Assembly (NCBI RefSeq): GCF_001045445.1
Contig: NZ_LFNF01000002.1
Location: 744,001 to 808,000 of the forward strand
Source: Chryseobacterium sp. BLS98
Lineage (GTDB): Bacteria; Bacteroidota; Bacteroidia; Flavobacteriales; Weeksellaceae
Reading direction: 5' to 3'
Length of the DNA stretch: 64,000 nt
In this document: positions 1-9,610 of the stretch, piece by piece
Layout: every line of letters begins with the position of its first letter
Numbering within the stretch: the first letter of the stretch is position 1
The notes under the pieces: generated by a model
What the model was told of the DNA's origin: nothing
The model's database searches: none
Seen by the model: the letters and a program-made list of their open reading frames with translations, nothing else
Made by a program: the position numbers and the translations under genes

Positions 1-54
1 TTAATAATTCCGTAACTTTCAGAACTTTTTTAGACTCATTGTAAAAACAATTTA

Positions 55-966
55 ATGCTTAAAGCTGAACATATCAGAAAGACCTATGGTGCCGGAAAGA
101 AAATAGCATTGGATGATTTCAGCATCCATGTTCCTCAAGCCAGTATTTATGGTCTTCTAGGCCCAAACGGAGCCGGGAAAACGTCCTTTATCCGTATTAT
201 TAATCAAATTACACAGGCTGATTCCGGAGAGGTATTCATCAATGGAAATAAGCTTAACCCAAGCCACATCCGGGATATCGGTTATATGCCGGAAGAAAGA
301 GGACTTTATAAAAATATGAGTGTGGGTGACCAGATCCTTTATTTTGGAGAGCTGAAAGGAATGAGTAAAAATGATGCTTTAAATGAAGCCAAGAAATGGT
401 TTGAAAAGCTTCACATCGACCAGTGGTGGAAAAAGAAACTCTCTGAGCTCTCTAAAGGGATGGCACAGAAAATCCAGTTTGTAGTCACCGTCCTGCATCG
501 TCCGCATCTTCTGATTCTTGATGAGCCTTTTTCAGGTTTTGACCCGGTGAATGCCAATTTAATTAAAGATCAGATCATTGACCTTAAAAATAACGGCACT
601 ACCATTATCCTTTCAACACACAGAATGGAAAGTGTTGAGGAAATGTGTGATTACGTAGCGCTTATCAACAACTCTAAAAAGATCATTGACGGAAGGGTTT
701 TTGACGTAAGGGAAAAATTTAAAAAGAATATTTTTGGGGTGACTCTTTCCGAGGTGGATGAGGTTAAGTTCGAGAATTTTAAAGCCAGCTATGATATTTT
801 TAATTTCTCTAATGAAAACAACTTGGTTTCTTTTGACCTTAAAAATGAAAGCGGACAAAACGATATCCTTCTGGACCTCGTAAATGTAGGAAAAGTAAGA
901 TCATTTGATGAGAAAATCCCGAGTATGAACGAAGTGTTTATTAATGCGGTAAGCAATCATTCTTAA
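55..966 (+). CDS. ABC transporter ATP-binding protein (NatA-like)
   Basis: Cytoplasmic ATPase that powers the membrane permease encoded 5 nt downstream (972-2282). The 303-residue protein has Walker A GPNGAGKT at about residues 36-43, the signature LSKG at about 132-135, Walker B LLILDEP at about 152-158, and the switch histidine in STHR near 189. The C-terminal 80 residues are an accessory region typical of the NatA/CcmA-type ATPases that pair with ABC-2 permeases. The start is ATG. The substrate cannot be read from sequence; sodium export (NatAB) is one family precedent and drug or lipid export another. The family call is firm, the substrate unknown. Confidence 0.93.
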   Translation: MLKAEHIRKTYGAGKKIALDDFSIHVPQASIYGLLGPNGAGKTSFIRIINQITQADSGEVFINGNKLNPSHIRDIGYMPEERGLYKNMSVGDQILYFGELKGMSKNDALNEAKKWFEKLHIDQWWKKKLSELSKGMAQKIQFVVTVLHRPHLLILDEPFSGFDPVNANLIKDQIIDLKNNGTTIILSTHRMESVEEMCDYVALINNSKKIIDGRVFDVREKFKKNIFGVTLSEVDEVKFENFKASYDIFNFSNENNLVSFDLKNESGQNDILLDLVNVGKVRSFDEKIPSMNEVFINAVSNHS

Positions 967-971
967 TTTTT

Positions 972-2282
972 ATGAATAATATTTTTTTAATTACAAAAAG
1001 GGAATTTCTTACCCAGGTTAAGAAAAAATCCTTCATTATATTAACATTACTTGCTCCTCTTTTAGTGATTGGATTTGGAGGGGTAATCGGGCTGATGTTT
1101 AAAGCAAACGAATCCCACAGCATCATTGAGGTTGTGGATAAAAGCGGACTTTTCAGGAATCAGCTGAAGTCTAATGATAAACTTGAATATGTTTTTGTTT
1201 CCGCCGCTGATGAAAAAGCAAAAATCAATAATCTTAAAGATAATGAGTCGCTGGACGGCATTCTGATCCTTCCCGAACTGAAGAATCAGAACTACAATGA
1301 ACTTGAAAACAGCACAAGACTTATTATAAACGCCAAAATGGGCTTTGATACAAAGCAGAAGATCGTTTCTGATATTACAGATGTAATCAAAAAGGAAAAG
1401 ATCAGGCAGCTTGGTATTGAAGAAACCCAACTCAACAATCTCGATAAGGGCTTTACCCTAAAGACTATCAATGTTTCTGATAATAATAAAGAAGATTCCG
1501 ACCTTGCATTCGGTGTAAAAAGCGGTCTGAGTATCCTTTTAATGTATGTGACTTTCATGTTCATCATTATTTATGGAGTAAGGGTAATGAGAAGTGTTCT
1601 TGAGGAAAAAAACAACCGTGTGGTGGAGATCATTATCTCATCGGTCAAGCCTTTTGAGCTGATGATGGGTAAAATCTTGGGAGTAACCCTGGTGGCCCTG
1701 ACGCAGTTTCTGATCTGGATCTCGATGTCTGTTATAGGAGCCTTGATTTTAAATACCGGATTTTCATCTTTCCAGAAAAATATTCCGGGAGGAAATGAGG
1801 AACTGGCCAGCAAGCTTGATATTACGCAGATTGCTACTCAGGTTTCACACAGTTTACTGGAACTGAATTTCCCGTTGATCATCTTTGTATTCATTGTATT
1901 TTTCCTTTTAGGATATATTTTTTACAGTTCCATTTATGCAGCCATCGGCTCGGCAGTAGATAATGAAACAGAGACCCAGCAGTTCACTTTATTTGCTATT
2001 TTACCGCTTACTGTAGGGATGTATGGGAGTTTTTCTTTAATGAACAATCCTGATGGTCCACTGGGCTTCTGGCTGTCTATTATTCCGTTTACTTCACCGG
2101 TTGCCATGATTGCAAGAATACCTTTTGGCGTTCCGGCATGGCAGATTGCCCTGTCTATTGCCCTTCTATTGGGAACTACTATTTTCATGATATTCTTAGC
2201 AGGAAAGATTTACCGTGTGGGAATTTTGATGTATGGGAATAAGGCCAGTTTGAAGGAGATCTGGAAGTGGATTAAAGGATAG
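972..2282 (+). CDS. ABC-2 type transporter permease (NatB-like)
   Basis: Membrane partner of the ATPase at 55-966. The 436-residue protein has one N-terminal membrane helix (about residues 20-41), a large extracytoplasmic loop (about 42-180), then five or six helices in the C-terminal half. This is the ABC-2 permease pattern of NatB and YhaP-type exporters. The motif EEKNNRVVEIIISS, just after the second helix, is characteristic of the family. The two genes form a simple two-gene operon that ends at the terminator near 2387-2422. Substrate unknown. Confidence 0.9.
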   Translation: MNNIFLITKREFLTQVKKKSFIILTLLAPLLVIGFGGVIGLMFKANESHSIIEVVDKSGLFRNQLKSNDKLEYVFVSAADEKAKINNLKDNESLDGILILPELKNQNYNELENSTRLIINAKMGFDTKQKIVSDITDVIKKEKIRQLGIEETQLNNLDKGFTLKTINVSDNNKEDSDLAFGVKSGLSILLMYVTFMFIIIYGVRVMRSVLEEKNNRVVEIIISSVKPFELMMGKILGVTLVALTQFLIWISMSVIGALILNTGFSSFQKNIPGGNEELASKLDITQIATQVSHSLLELNFPLIIFVFIVFFLLGYIFYSSIYAAIGSAVDNETETQQFTLFAILPLTVGMYGSFSLMNNPDGPLGFWLSIIPFTSPVAMIARIPFGVPAWQIALSIALLLGTTIFMIFLAGKIYRVGILMYGNKASLKEIWKWIKG

Positions 2283-2386
2283 TTTTGTTATTCTCTTGTC
2301 TTGAAACAAAAAGAATCAAAAATTCAAGACTGGAATCTTTCACTAAAAATTTAAATATGAGCCAATAAAAAGTACTATACAAAAAC

Positions 2387-2422
2387 AAAAATCCCGGAAA
2401 TTAAAATTTCCGGGATTTTTTT
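2387..2422. terminator. Bidirectional rho-independent terminator
   Basis: An 11-bp perfect stem (ATCCCGGAAAT at 2391-2401 with its complement at 2406-2416) has a 4-nt loop, an A-run on the left and a T-run on the right. It lies between the convergent ABC permease gene (+) and the outer membrane protein gene (-), so it can end transcription in both directions. Confidence 0.88.
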
Positions 2423-2443
2423 ATAATTGAATAACTTATTATT

Positions 2444-3112
2444 CTATTTAAAGATATAGCTTAAGCTAAGGCTGATTACCTGCTCAGACTTTCTCTTATC
2501 AGTCCCTCCTTTTTCTTTTGCAAGATCAGGATAAGTATCTGAAAGACCAAGGTCATATTTAAGCGCTAATTCCAGCTGTCTCTTATAGCTGTATCCTACT
2601 CCTAATCCTAAAGCAAAGTTAAAGCTTGCAGCTTTTCCACTTACAGATGGATATAAAGGATCGGTAACATCCGGATCATAATATGGTCTTCCAATCGGAG
2701 CATTTTTAACGTTCTGACTCATCAGAAAGTTAAATCTTGGCCCGATCATTCCAAAGAATTCTGATTCTGCTTCAGAAAAATATCCTTTAAAATAGATAGG
2801 GACGCTCAGATAATTGTTACCATATACTGCATCATAACCGTCTTTCCCTTTAGCATCTTTGTCCTTTCCGGTTTCGCCTGCACCGTAATATACGACTTCC
2901 GGCTGTAAAAAGAACTGGTTTGCCTTCCCGATAGGAATTAAAGCCAAAGCTCCACCCTGAAACGCGAATCTCGGACCAGAAGGATTATGGGCATTTCTTA
3001 CTCTGGAATAGTTACCTCCTGCCGTGATACCAAATCTTGTATTTGCAAAGTCAATCTGGGCAAAAGACAGAGTTGAAAGGGCCAATGCTGAGGTTAATAA
3101 AAGTTTTTTCAT
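2444..3112 (-). CDS. Outer membrane beta-barrel protein (PorT-like family)
   Basis: A 222-residue protein with a signal peptide (MKKLLLTSALALSTLSFAQ, cleavage after about residue 19) and alternating aromatic/polar strands ending in SLSLSYIFK, as expected for a small outer membrane barrel with a C-terminal aromatic strand. It opens with FGITAGGNYSR, a frequent first strand in the OMP_b-brl_2 (PorT-like) family of Bacteroidota. It follows sucD by 20 nt on the same strand and is the last gene before the two-way terminator, so it may be co-transcribed with sucD although the functions differ. The specific role is not known. It is too short for a TonB receptor. Confidence 0.8.
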   Translation of the reverse strand: MKKLLLTSALALSTLSFAQIDFANTRFGITAGGNYSRVRNAHNPSGPRFAFQGGALALIPIGKANQFFLQPEVVYYGAGETGKDKDAKGKDGYDAVYGNNYLSVPIYFKGYFSEAESEFFGMIGPRFNFLMSQNVKNAPIGRPYYDPDVTDPLYPSVSGKAASFNFALGLGVGYSYKRQLELALKYDLGLSDTYPDLAKEKGGTDKRKSEQVISLSLSYIFK

Positions 3113-3132
3113 ATGTTTTGTTTTTGTATGTG

Positions 3133-4005
3133 TTATCCTAGAATTTTTGCAACAGTAGCACCAATATCAGCAGGAGAATCTACAACGTTGATTCCGTTGT
3201 CTCTCATGATCTGCATTTTTGCCTGAGCTGTATCTTCATCACCTCCTACAATAGCACCTGCATGGCCCATCGTTCTTCCTTTAGGAGCAGTTTGTCCGGC
3301 GATAAATCCTACAACCGGCTTAGTAGATCCGCTTGCTTTGTACCATCTTGCAGCTTCAGCTTCCAATCCACCACCAATTTCACCGATCATTACTACCGCT
3401 TCAGTTTCAGGGTCGTTGATGAATAATTCCAAAGCTTCTCTTGTCGTTGTTCCGATGATTGGGTCACCACCGATACCGATTGCTGTAGAAACACCGTAAC
3501 CAGCTTTTACAACCTGATCAGCGGCTTCGTAAGTAAGGGTACCCGATTTTGAAACGATACCTACTTTACCTTTTTTGAAAACGAAACCTGGCATGATACC
3601 AATTTTAGCTTCTTCAGAAGTAATGATTCCCGGACAGTTTGGACCGATCAATCTGCAGTCTCTGTCAGCGATGTAAGATTTTACTTTTACCATATCCGCT
3701 ACAGGAATACCTTCAGTAATACATACGATAACTTTGATACCCGCTTCAGCAGCTTCCATAATCGCGTCAGCAGCGAATGCAGGTGGTACGAAAATGATAC
3801 TTACGTTGGCTCCAGCTTTTTGAACGGCATCAGCTACTGTATTAAATACAGGCTTTCCTAAGTGCTCAGATCCTCCTTTTCCCGGAGTAACCCCTCCTAC
3901 TACGTTGGTTCCGTATTCAATCATCTGGCCCGCATGGAAAGTACCTTCGTTCCCTGTAAATCCTTGTACAATTACTTTAGAATCTTTGTTTACTAAAATT
4001 GACAT
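3133..4005 (-). CDS. sucD: Succinate--CoA ligase subunit alpha
   Basis: Alpha subunit of succinyl-CoA synthetase (TCA cycle: succinyl-CoA + ADP or GDP + Pi to succinate + CoA + NTP). The 290 residues are the standard length. The N-terminal CoA-binding Rossmann domain begins [17 protein letters not shown], and the phosphorylated histidine is H248 in TMGHAGAI. The beta subunit (sucC) is not in the window. A promoter of Bacteroidota type lies directly upstream (4049-4081), so the gene can be expressed independently of the efp/lpx genes before it. Start ATG. Confidence 0.97.
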   Translation of the reverse strand: MSILVNKDSKVIVQGFTGNEGTFHAGQMIEYGTNVVGGVTPGKGGSEHLGKPVFNTVADAVQKAGANVSIIFVPPAFAADAIMEAAEAGIKVIVCITEGIPVADMVKVKSYIADRDCRLIGPNCPGIITSEEAKIGIMPGFVFKKGKVGIVSKSGTLTYEAADQVVKAGYGVSTAIGIGGDPIIGTTTREALELFINDPETEAVVMIGEIGGGLEAEAARWYKASGSTKPVVGFIAGQTAPKGRTMGHAGAIVGGDEDTAQAKMQIMRDNGINVVDSPADIGATVAKILG

Positions 4006-4048
4006 TTTATTGATGTTTTAATTTATTTAAATATTTTATTAATGCTCA

Positions 4049-4081
4049 CAAATTTACTTATTTTTCTTTGATTTTGGACAA
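4049..4081 (-). promoter_or_regulatory. Promoter of sucD (Bacteroidota sigma-ABfr type)
   Basis: On the minus strand there is TTG (+ strand CAA at 4079-4081), a 22-nt spacer, then TAAATTTG (4056-4049), matching TAnnTTTG. The sucD ATG lies about 44 nt downstream. The -7 element is a full consensus match; the spacing is at the upper end of the usual range. Confidence 0.6.
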
Positions 4082-4096
4082 AACCAAGTGAATAGT

Positions 4097-4999
4097 TTAT
4101 TTGAGATTTCTCAGCTTTACTTCTTTTTTCAAATAGCCTTTGAAATCTTCTGCAAACATTCCTATATAGGTTCCTTTTTTAAGATCTCTGTTGACTCCTG
4201 TTTTACCAAGAATAACGGATCCTGCTTCAATTTTGTTACCGGATGCGATGCCAACCTGGCCCCAAAGGGTTACTTCATCCCCTATGACACAGCAGCCTGC
4301 AATTCCCACCTGTGAGGCAATCAGACATTTCTTTCCGATAACGGTGTCGTGCCCGATCTGAATCTGGTTATCCAAAACAGAGCCTTCCCCGATTACGGTG
4401 GAATCTGTAACGCCTCTGTCGATTGTACAGCCATTTCCAATTTCTACATTGTTCTCAATGACTACATTTCCAACGGAAATAAGACGGTCAAAATTCCCAT
4501 TCAGCTTTCTGTAATAAAACGCATCACCTCCCAAAACCGTGTTTGACTGAATAACAACATTATCACCAATAACCGTTCTGTCTCCAATAACGACGTTTGG
4601 AAAAATTAAAGTATTTTTCCCGATGACAACATTATTTCCGATAACGGCCGTACGATGAATTTTTGTTCCCTCTCCGATTTCTACGTCGTGAAGTTCCTCA
4701 GTGAAATTGTATATTCTTGTAAAATGGGTATTGATTTTATTGAAATCTCTGAACGGGTCATCGGAAACCAAAAGTGCTTTTCCTTCCGGACATTCTACTT
4801 TTTTGTCGATCAGAATAATTGTAGCCGCGGAATTCAGGGCTTTATCATAATATTTCGGGTGATTCACGAAAACAATGTCTCCCGGTTTTACCATATGGAT
4901 TTCGTTGGTTCCCAATACTTCAAAGTCTTCGGGACCTACAAATTCAGAGCCTATTAATTCGGCAATAGTTTTGAGCTTTTGTGGAGAGTGGAATCTCAT
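4097..4999 (-). CDS. LpxD-like UDP-3-O-acylglucosamine N-acyltransferase paralogue
   Basis: Left-handed beta-helix acyltransferase of 300 residues. An N-terminal LpxD-like uridine-binding domain (about 1-100) is followed by hexapeptide repeats (from about 108; many [LIV]G-x4 turns), with a histidine at H217 in QIGHDTVIG where the catalytic His of LpxD lies. It is shorter than the canonical LpxD in this same cluster (8507-9538) and has GHD in place of AHN around the histidine. It sits between efp and sucD. It may N-acylate a lipid A precursor with another acyl chain or act on another sugar nucleotide. The family call is sure; the exact substrate is inferred. Confidence 0.82.
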   Translation of the reverse strand: MRFHSPQKLKTIAELIGSEFVGPEDFEVLGTNEIHMVKPGDIVFVNHPKYYDKALNSAATIILIDKKVECPEGKALLVSDDPFRDFNKINTHFTRIYNFTEELHDVEIGEGTKIHRTAVIGNNVVIGKNTLIFPNVVIGDRTVIGDNVVIQSNTVLGGDAFYYRKLNGNFDRLISVGNVVIENNVEIGNGCTIDRGVTDSTVIGEGSVLDNQIQIGHDTVIGKKCLIASQVGIAGCCVIGDEVTLWGQVGIASGNKIEAGSVILGKTGVNRDLKKGTYIGMFAEDFKGYLKKEVKLRNLK

Positions 5000-5069
5000 A
5001 ACAACTGGTTTTCTTATAAAAACAAAATTCGGAATGCTAGTGCAAACCGAATTGATGTAAATTGTATTA

Positions 5070-5633
5070 TTATTTTACTCTTTCTAAGTAGCTGCCGTCT
5101 TCTGTACTTACTTTAATTTTGTCTCCCGGCTCGATGAATAGAGGAACCATTACTCTGGCTCCGGTTTCAACGATTGCATTTTTAAGAGCGTTAGTCGCTG
5201 TATTTCCTTTTACTCCCGGATCAGCTTCAACTACTTCCAGGTAAACAGACTGAGGAAGTTCAGCAGAAAGAGGAGTTTCGTCAACTTCTTTCAAAATGAT
5301 GGTTACTTCTTCTCCTGCTTTCATGAATTGTGAGTTTTCAATCATTTCTTTATTCAGATATAATTGAGAGAAATCATCATTGTTCATAAAGTGGAAACCA
5401 TTTTCATCATCGTAAAGATACTGGAACTTTCTGGTGATTACTTTTACTTCGTCTATTTTGTGTCCTGCAGAGAAAGTATTATCGATCACTTTCCCGTTAG
5501 TTACAGACTTTAATTTTGTTCTTACGAAAGCTGGACCTTTTCCAGGTTTTACGTGAAGAAACTCTATTACTTTAAAAATATCGTTACTGTACTCAATGCA
5601 AAGTCCCTTTCTGATATCGTTACTTGTTGCCAT
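5070..5633 (-). CDS. efp: Elongation factor P
   Basis: Translation factor that relieves ribosome stalling at polyproline stretches. The 187 residues and three OB/KOW-type domains are standard. The tip loop reads VKPGKGPAF with K32 at the position of the modified lysine of E. coli EF-P. The start is ATG, 17 nt downstream of the hypothetical gene at 5651-6322, so it is probably in the lpx transcript. No EpmA/EpmB gene is visible nearby. Confidence 0.97.
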   Translation of the reverse strand: MATSNDIRKGLCIEYSNDIFKVIEFLHVKPGKGPAFVRTKLKSVTNGKVIDNTFSAGHKIDEVKVITRKFQYLYDDENGFHFMNNDDFSQLYLNKEMIENSQFMKAGEEVTIILKEVDETPLSAELPQSVYLEVVEADPGVKGNTATNALKNAIVETGARVMVPLFIEPGDKIKVSTEDGSYLERVK

Positions 5634-5650
5634 TAATTTATGTTATCTTT

Positions 5651-6322
5651 TTATTTATTATTCTCTTTATTTACCAAATCAATTATATCCTCTAAGTAAT
5701 ACTGATTTGTTTTAAGTTTTGAAATGACTTCAGGATCATTATCTGTAAGTTTAACAATAAGTTTTTTATCAATTACCAATCCGAAGCTGACATCTCTTTT
5801 ATCAGAAGTATTATTTGATTTTTCAATATCAATCAAAAGAACCTTGTAAGAGTTTCCTTTTTTATCCTTCCACGCAAACTTAGGGGTCAAGCCTGCATTT
5901 AAAACACCTCCCAGCAAACCTCCTCCATAAGGATTATTGTATGAAATTGCTTTTTTATCTTTTACTTCATCCAGATAGACCAAAAAATATTTCTTCCCAA
6001 TTACCTTGACTCTTGCAAATGTATCAAAAGAATAGATATACGCTGCATAGGTCATGCTAAAATAAAGGTTATCCTGATACTTCATCAGCCATGCTCTATT
6101 CTCCTTCTTCGCTTTTTTGTCAGTATCTGTATATCTGAATGGCGACATTTTAATGTAATCTTCATTCTGACTTTTTACTTCTGCATAAACATTGGGCTTA
6201 GCAAGGCTGTCTTTTTTATAGTCCGAGAAGCCGTAATAGAACTCCATGCCTGTTATTCTTTGGTTCTGGGACAGGTAAAAATTAGAAATTACCAGTACAA
6301 AAAGGAAAGACAATTTTTTCAT
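5651..6322 (-). CDS. Hypothetical exported protein
   Basis: A 223-residue protein with an N-terminal signal sequence (MKKLSFLFVLVISNFYLSQ). I recognise no family. The sequence is rich in lysine, tyrosine and aspartate, with a central GGGLLGGVLNAGL glycine-rich patch near residues 133-145. Its start codon shares one base with the lpxA stop (TAATG), and efp follows after 17 nt. This tight placement argues for co-transcription and for a real gene. An envelope location is inferred from the signal peptide. Confidence 0.75.
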   Translation of the reverse strand: MKKLSFLFVLVISNFYLSQNQRITGMEFYYGFSDYKKDSLAKPNVYAEVKSQNEDYIKMSPFRYTDTDKKAKKENRAWLMKYQDNLYFSMTYAAYIYSFDTFARVKVIGKKYFLVYLDEVKDKKAISYNNPYGGGLLGGVLNAGLTPKFAWKDKKGNSYKVLLIDIEKSNNTSDKRDVSFGLVIDKKLIVKLTDNDPEVISKLKTNQYYLEDIIDLVNKENNK

Positions 6323-7116
6323 TAATTACTCTCTTTACCTGTTCCGTATCCTTTTACAATACCTCTCGGTGAGTTCTGGATAAACTGAAGGATCTCATCT
6401 CTTTCAGCAGTTGGAAGCATTTCTTTTTCAATATAGGCTACAGCCTGAGAAACGTTCATTTTCATCTGGAAAATAGTTCTGTAGATTTTCTGGATCTCGA
6501 AAATTTTCTCATTGGTGAATCCTCTTCTTCTTAACCCCACTGAATTAATTCCTGCATAAGACATTGGTTCTCTTGCAACCTTTACATAAGGAGGGATATC
6601 TTTTCTTACCAGGGTACCTCCTGAAATCATGACATGTTTTCCGATTTTACCAAACTGATGAACAGCACTGAGACCTCCCATTACGGTATAATCGCCAATT
6701 TCTACGTGTCCCGCAATACCACAGCCGTTTACAATGATCACGTGATCTCCGATAACGCAATCGTGTGCAATGTGGGAAGTTGCCATGATCAGGCAGTTTT
6801 TGCCAATTTTAGTAAATCCCAGAGCTTTTGTTCCTCTGTTGACGGTAACACATTCTCTGATCGTAGTTTCATCACCAATAATTACCTGGGTATCTTCACC
6901 ATCAAATTTTAAATCCTGAGGGATCGCAGAAATTACTGTTCCGGGGAAAATTCTACAGTTTTTACCTATTCTTGCCCCATCCATGATGGTAACATTAGGA
7001 CCAATCCAAGTTCCTTCTCCGATTTCTACGTCCCCTGCAATTGTAGTAAAGGGTTCTACAATAACATTTTTGCTGATTTTCGCACGTTTATCTACGGCTG
7101 CTAATTGATGAATCAT
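6322..7116 (-). CDS. lpxA: UDP-N-acetylglucosamine O-acyltransferase
   Basis: First step of lipid A synthesis: transfer of a 3-hydroxyacyl chain from ACP to UDP-GlcNAc. The 264 residues fit a left-handed beta-helix followed by a helical C-terminal domain. The catalytic histidine is H118 in SHIAHDC (equivalent to E. coli H125), and the C-terminal part holds the usual GLRRRGF motif. ATG directly follows the TAA of lpxC-fabZ with no gap, showing tight operon packing. Confidence 0.96.
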   Translation of the reverse strand: MIHQLAAVDKRAKISKNVIVEPFTTIAGDVEIGEGTWIGPNVTIMDGARIGKNCRIFPGTVISAIPQDLKFDGEDTQVIIGDETTIRECVTVNRGTKALGFTKIGKNCLIMATSHIAHDCVIGDHVIIVNGCGIAGHVEIGDYTVMGGLSAVHQFGKIGKHVMISGGTLVRKDIPPYVKVAREPMSYAGINSVGLRRRGFTNEKIFEIQKIYRTIFQMKMNVSQAVAYIEKEMLPTAERDEILQFIQNSPRGIVKGYGTGKESN

Positions 7117-8514
7117 TTAATCAACTTTATTTTTTGCAACTTGAGCCATTAATTCCGCTTCTACTGCTACAGTATCTCCTACATATCCGTATCCCTGCAT
7201 ATGAACAATACCTCTTCTGATAGGCTCTATCAATTCAATTTTGAAAATCATAGTATCTCCTGGAACTACTTTTCTTTTGAATTTTACTTTATCAATTTTA
7301 ATGAAATAGGTAGAGTAATTTTCAGGATCCGGAACACTTGCCAATACCAGGATACCTCCTGTCTGCGCCAAAGCTTCTACCTGAAGAACTCCAGGCATTA
7401 CAGGCTCTTTAGGGAAATGGCCTACAAAGAAAGGCTCATTCATGGTCACATTTTTCAAACCTACCACATGGGAATCTGACAACTCAAGAACTTTATCAAT
7501 TAACAAGAACGGAGGTCTGTGAGGCATAAGCTTCATAATGCCGTTAATATCGAAAACAGGTTCTTTAGTAAGGTCGAAATCGGGTACATTTTTCTTTTTC
7601 TGAAGCTTCCACTGACGGTTAAGTTTTTTTGCAAACTGAGTATTCACAAAGTGACCCGGTTTATTTGCAATTACTTTCCCTTTTATCTTTACACCAGCTA
7701 ATGCAAGGTCCCCGATCACATCGAGTAATTTGTGTCTTGCCGCTTCGTTAGGATAATTCAGTGTAAGATTGTCTAAAATACCGTTCGGTCTGATAGAAAC
7801 GTTATCTTTTCCAAACGCTTTTTTCAGCTTTTCTGTAGTATCAGGAGTAAGATCCTTATCTACATAAACGATGGCGTTAGAAATATCTCCACCTCTGATC
7901 AAGCCATGATCTAGAAGCATTTCCAGTTCGTGCAGGAAGCTGAACGTTCTTGCGGAGGAAATTTCGTCTTTAAATTCTGAAATATTTTTAAGAGTGGCAT
8001 TCTGAGTCCCCAATACTTTGGTTCCAAAATCCACCATGGTTGTTACTTCGTAAGTATCTGAAGGAATGATTGTAATTTCCGATCCGGAAGCCGGATCTGC
8101 ATAGCTCAGCACTTCTTTTATGACCAGGTATTCTCTGGCGATCCCCTGCTCTGCGATTCCCACACTTTCAATGGCTTCAACAAAAAACTTTGAGGATCCG
8201 TCTAAAATTGGGGGTTCAGAGGCATCCATTTCAAGGATCGCATTATCGATATCACATCCTACCAACGCTGCTAACAGGTGTTCACAGGTAGTGATTTTTA
8301 CACCTAATTTCTCTAATGTTGTTCCTCTTTCTGTTGCTACTACATAATTAACATCAGCTTCTACCTGGGGATGTCCCTCAAGATCTGTTCTTACGAACAC
8401 AAATCCTGTATTTTCTTTTGCTGGTTTAATGGTAAGTTTTACTTCTTTACCCGTATGAAGGCCAATTCCGGAAAGTGTTACTTCTTTCTGGAGCGTTTTT
8501 TGCATATCACTCAT
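7117..8514 (-). CDS. lpxC-fabZ: Bifunctional UDP-3-O-acyl-GlcNAc deacetylase / 3-hydroxyacyl-ACP dehydratase
   Basis: Fusion of LpxC (zinc deacetylase, committed step of lipid A synthesis, about residues 4-310) and FabZ (beta-hydroxyacyl-ACP dehydratase, about 321-465). Seen: LpxC zinc ligand H79 in TTCEHLLAAL and a later HKLLDVIGDLAL (His/Asp) motif; FabZ HRPPFLLID, catalytic H366 in VGHFPKEP and E380 in GVLQVEAL. The fusion is the usual form in Bacteroidota. I chose the ATG at 8514, which overlaps the lpxD stop by 8 nt; ATG at 8505 is also possible, while a longer frame up to 8541 would run 35 nt into lpxD. Confidence 0.95.
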   Translation of the reverse strand: MSDMQKTLQKEVTLSGIGLHTGKEVKLTIKPAKENTGFVFVRTDLEGHPQVEADVNYVVATERGTTLEKLGVKITTCEHLLAALVGCDIDNAILEMDASEPPILDGSSKFFVEAIESVGIAEQGIAREYLVIKEVLSYADPASGSEITIIPSDTYEVTTMVDFGTKVLGTQNATLKNISEFKDEISSARTFSFLHELEMLLDHGLIRGGDISNAIVYVDKDLTPDTTEKLKKAFGKDNVSIRPNGILDNLTLNYPNEAARHKLLDVIGDLALAGVKIKGKVIANKPGHFVNTQFAKKLNRQWKLQKKKNVPDFDLTKEPVFDINGIMKLMPHRPPFLLIDKVLELSDSHVVGLKNVTMNEPFFVGHFPKEPVMPGVLQVEALAQTGGILVLASVPDPENYSTYFIKIDKVKFKRKVVPGDTMIFKIELIEPIRRGIVHMQGYGYVGDTVAVEAELMAQVAKNKVD

Positions 8515-9538
8515 TAGTTTTATCTTTTGAGATCTCCTCAAGATTATTTATTCGCTTTACAATTTCAGTAAAATTCCTGAAATGGACATAGTTTCTAAGA
8601 TAGTCATTATAGCTTATTGCAGGAGATCCGTACAATGTCTCTTTATCATTAACGCTGGAGTTCACACCGCTCTGAGCCTGAATTTTCACCTGATTACCAA
8701 TTTTGATATGGCCTACCACCCCTACCTGGCCGCCAATCTGGTTCCAGTCTCCGATGGTAGTAGATCCTGCAATCCCGGCCTGTGCTGCAATAACGTTGTT
8801 CTGACCGATTTTTACGTTATGGGCAATCTGGATCAGATTATCGATCTTTGTTCCTTTGCCGATAATGGTGGAACCGATGGTAGCTCTGTCGATACTACAA
8901 TTGGAGCCAATCTCCACATCGTCTTCGATAATGACGTTTCCTAGCTGAGGGATCTTCTTAAACCCTTCTGCAGTAGGCTGGAAACCGAACCCGTCACCAC
9001 CTACAACCGTATTGGAATGAATCACACAGTTATCTCCGATGATACAGTAATCGTAGATGCGGGCTCCACTGTCAATTTTACAGTTTTTACCGATCTTAAC
9101 GCCTTTACCGATATATACATGTGGATAAATTTGTGAACCTTCCCCGATTTTGGCTTTTTCTGAAACATAAGTAAATGCCCCGATATACACCTTGTCACCA
9201 ACCACAGCAGTATCGTGAATAGAAGAACCGTTTTCGATTCCTTCTTTTCTTCCCTGCATTTCCTGGTAGAGATTCATTAAAATCTGGAAAGAAAGGTAAG
9301 CATCCTTTACAACAATTAAGGTAGGATTATAATTAACTTTATCTATAAGTTTTTCCGAAACAATAATAACGGAGCATTTTGAGGTATCTAAAAAATGTGA
9401 AAATCGATCCTGTGCTATAAAAGAAAGATGTCCTGATTCACCATTTTCAATTGGTGAAACCCCTGTAATAACCGTGCTTTCGTCGCCTATTATCTGTCCG
9501 TCAATAAAACTTGCAATTTGCGAAGCTGTAAATTCCAT
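8507..9538 (-). CDS. lpxD: UDP-3-O-(3-hydroxyacyl)glucosamine N-acyltransferase
   Basis: Third lipid A enzyme, adding the N-linked acyl chain. It has 343 residues from the ATG at 9538: an N-terminal uridine-binding domain (about 1-100), a long left-handed beta-helix (about 105-320) and a C-terminal helix. The catalytic histidine is H240 in LIQIAHNVKIG, the same place as E. coli H239. A longer frame would start at TTG 9547, but that codon lies inside a consensus -7 promoter element (9545-9552), so ATG 9538 is preferred. First gene of lpxD, lpxC-fabZ, lpxA, hypothetical, efp. Confidence 0.95.
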   Translation of the reverse strand: MEFTASQIASFIDGQIIGDESTVITGVSPIENGESGHLSFIAQDRFSHFLDTSKCSVIIVSEKLIDKVNYNPTLIVVKDAYLSFQILMNLYQEMQGRKEGIENGSSIHDTAVVGDKVYIGAFTYVSEKAKIGEGSQIYPHVYIGKGVKIGKNCKIDSGARIYDYCIIGDNCVIHSNTVVGGDGFGFQPTAEGFKKIPQLGNVIIEDDVEIGSNCSIDRATIGSTIIGKGTKIDNLIQIAHNVKIGQNNVIAAQAGIAGSTTIGDWNQIGGQVGVVGHIKIGNQVKIQAQSGVNSSVNDKETLYGSPAISYNDYLRNYVHFRNFTEIVKRINNLEEISKDKTNE

Positions 9539-9544
9539 ATTCTG

Positions 9545-9572
9545 CAAAGATAAGAAATTCTGTAATTCGCAA
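9545..9572 (-). promoter_or_regulatory. Promoter of the lpxD operon
   Basis: On the minus strand there is TTG (CAA at 9570-9572 on +), 17 nt, then TATCTTTG (9552-9545), a perfect TAnnTTTG. The ATG at 9538 lies only about 7 nt after the element, so the mRNA would have little or no 5' leader. Confidence 0.6.
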
Positions 9573-9610
9573 ACATTTTTTGATTTTCGGAACGTGAATT
9601 TTAAGATTAT

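Noticed and set aside
613..858. Open frame on the minus strand within the ABC ATPase gene
   Set aside because: Shadow of the real gene, which has all ABC motifs on the plus strand; the minus frame shows no protein-like features.
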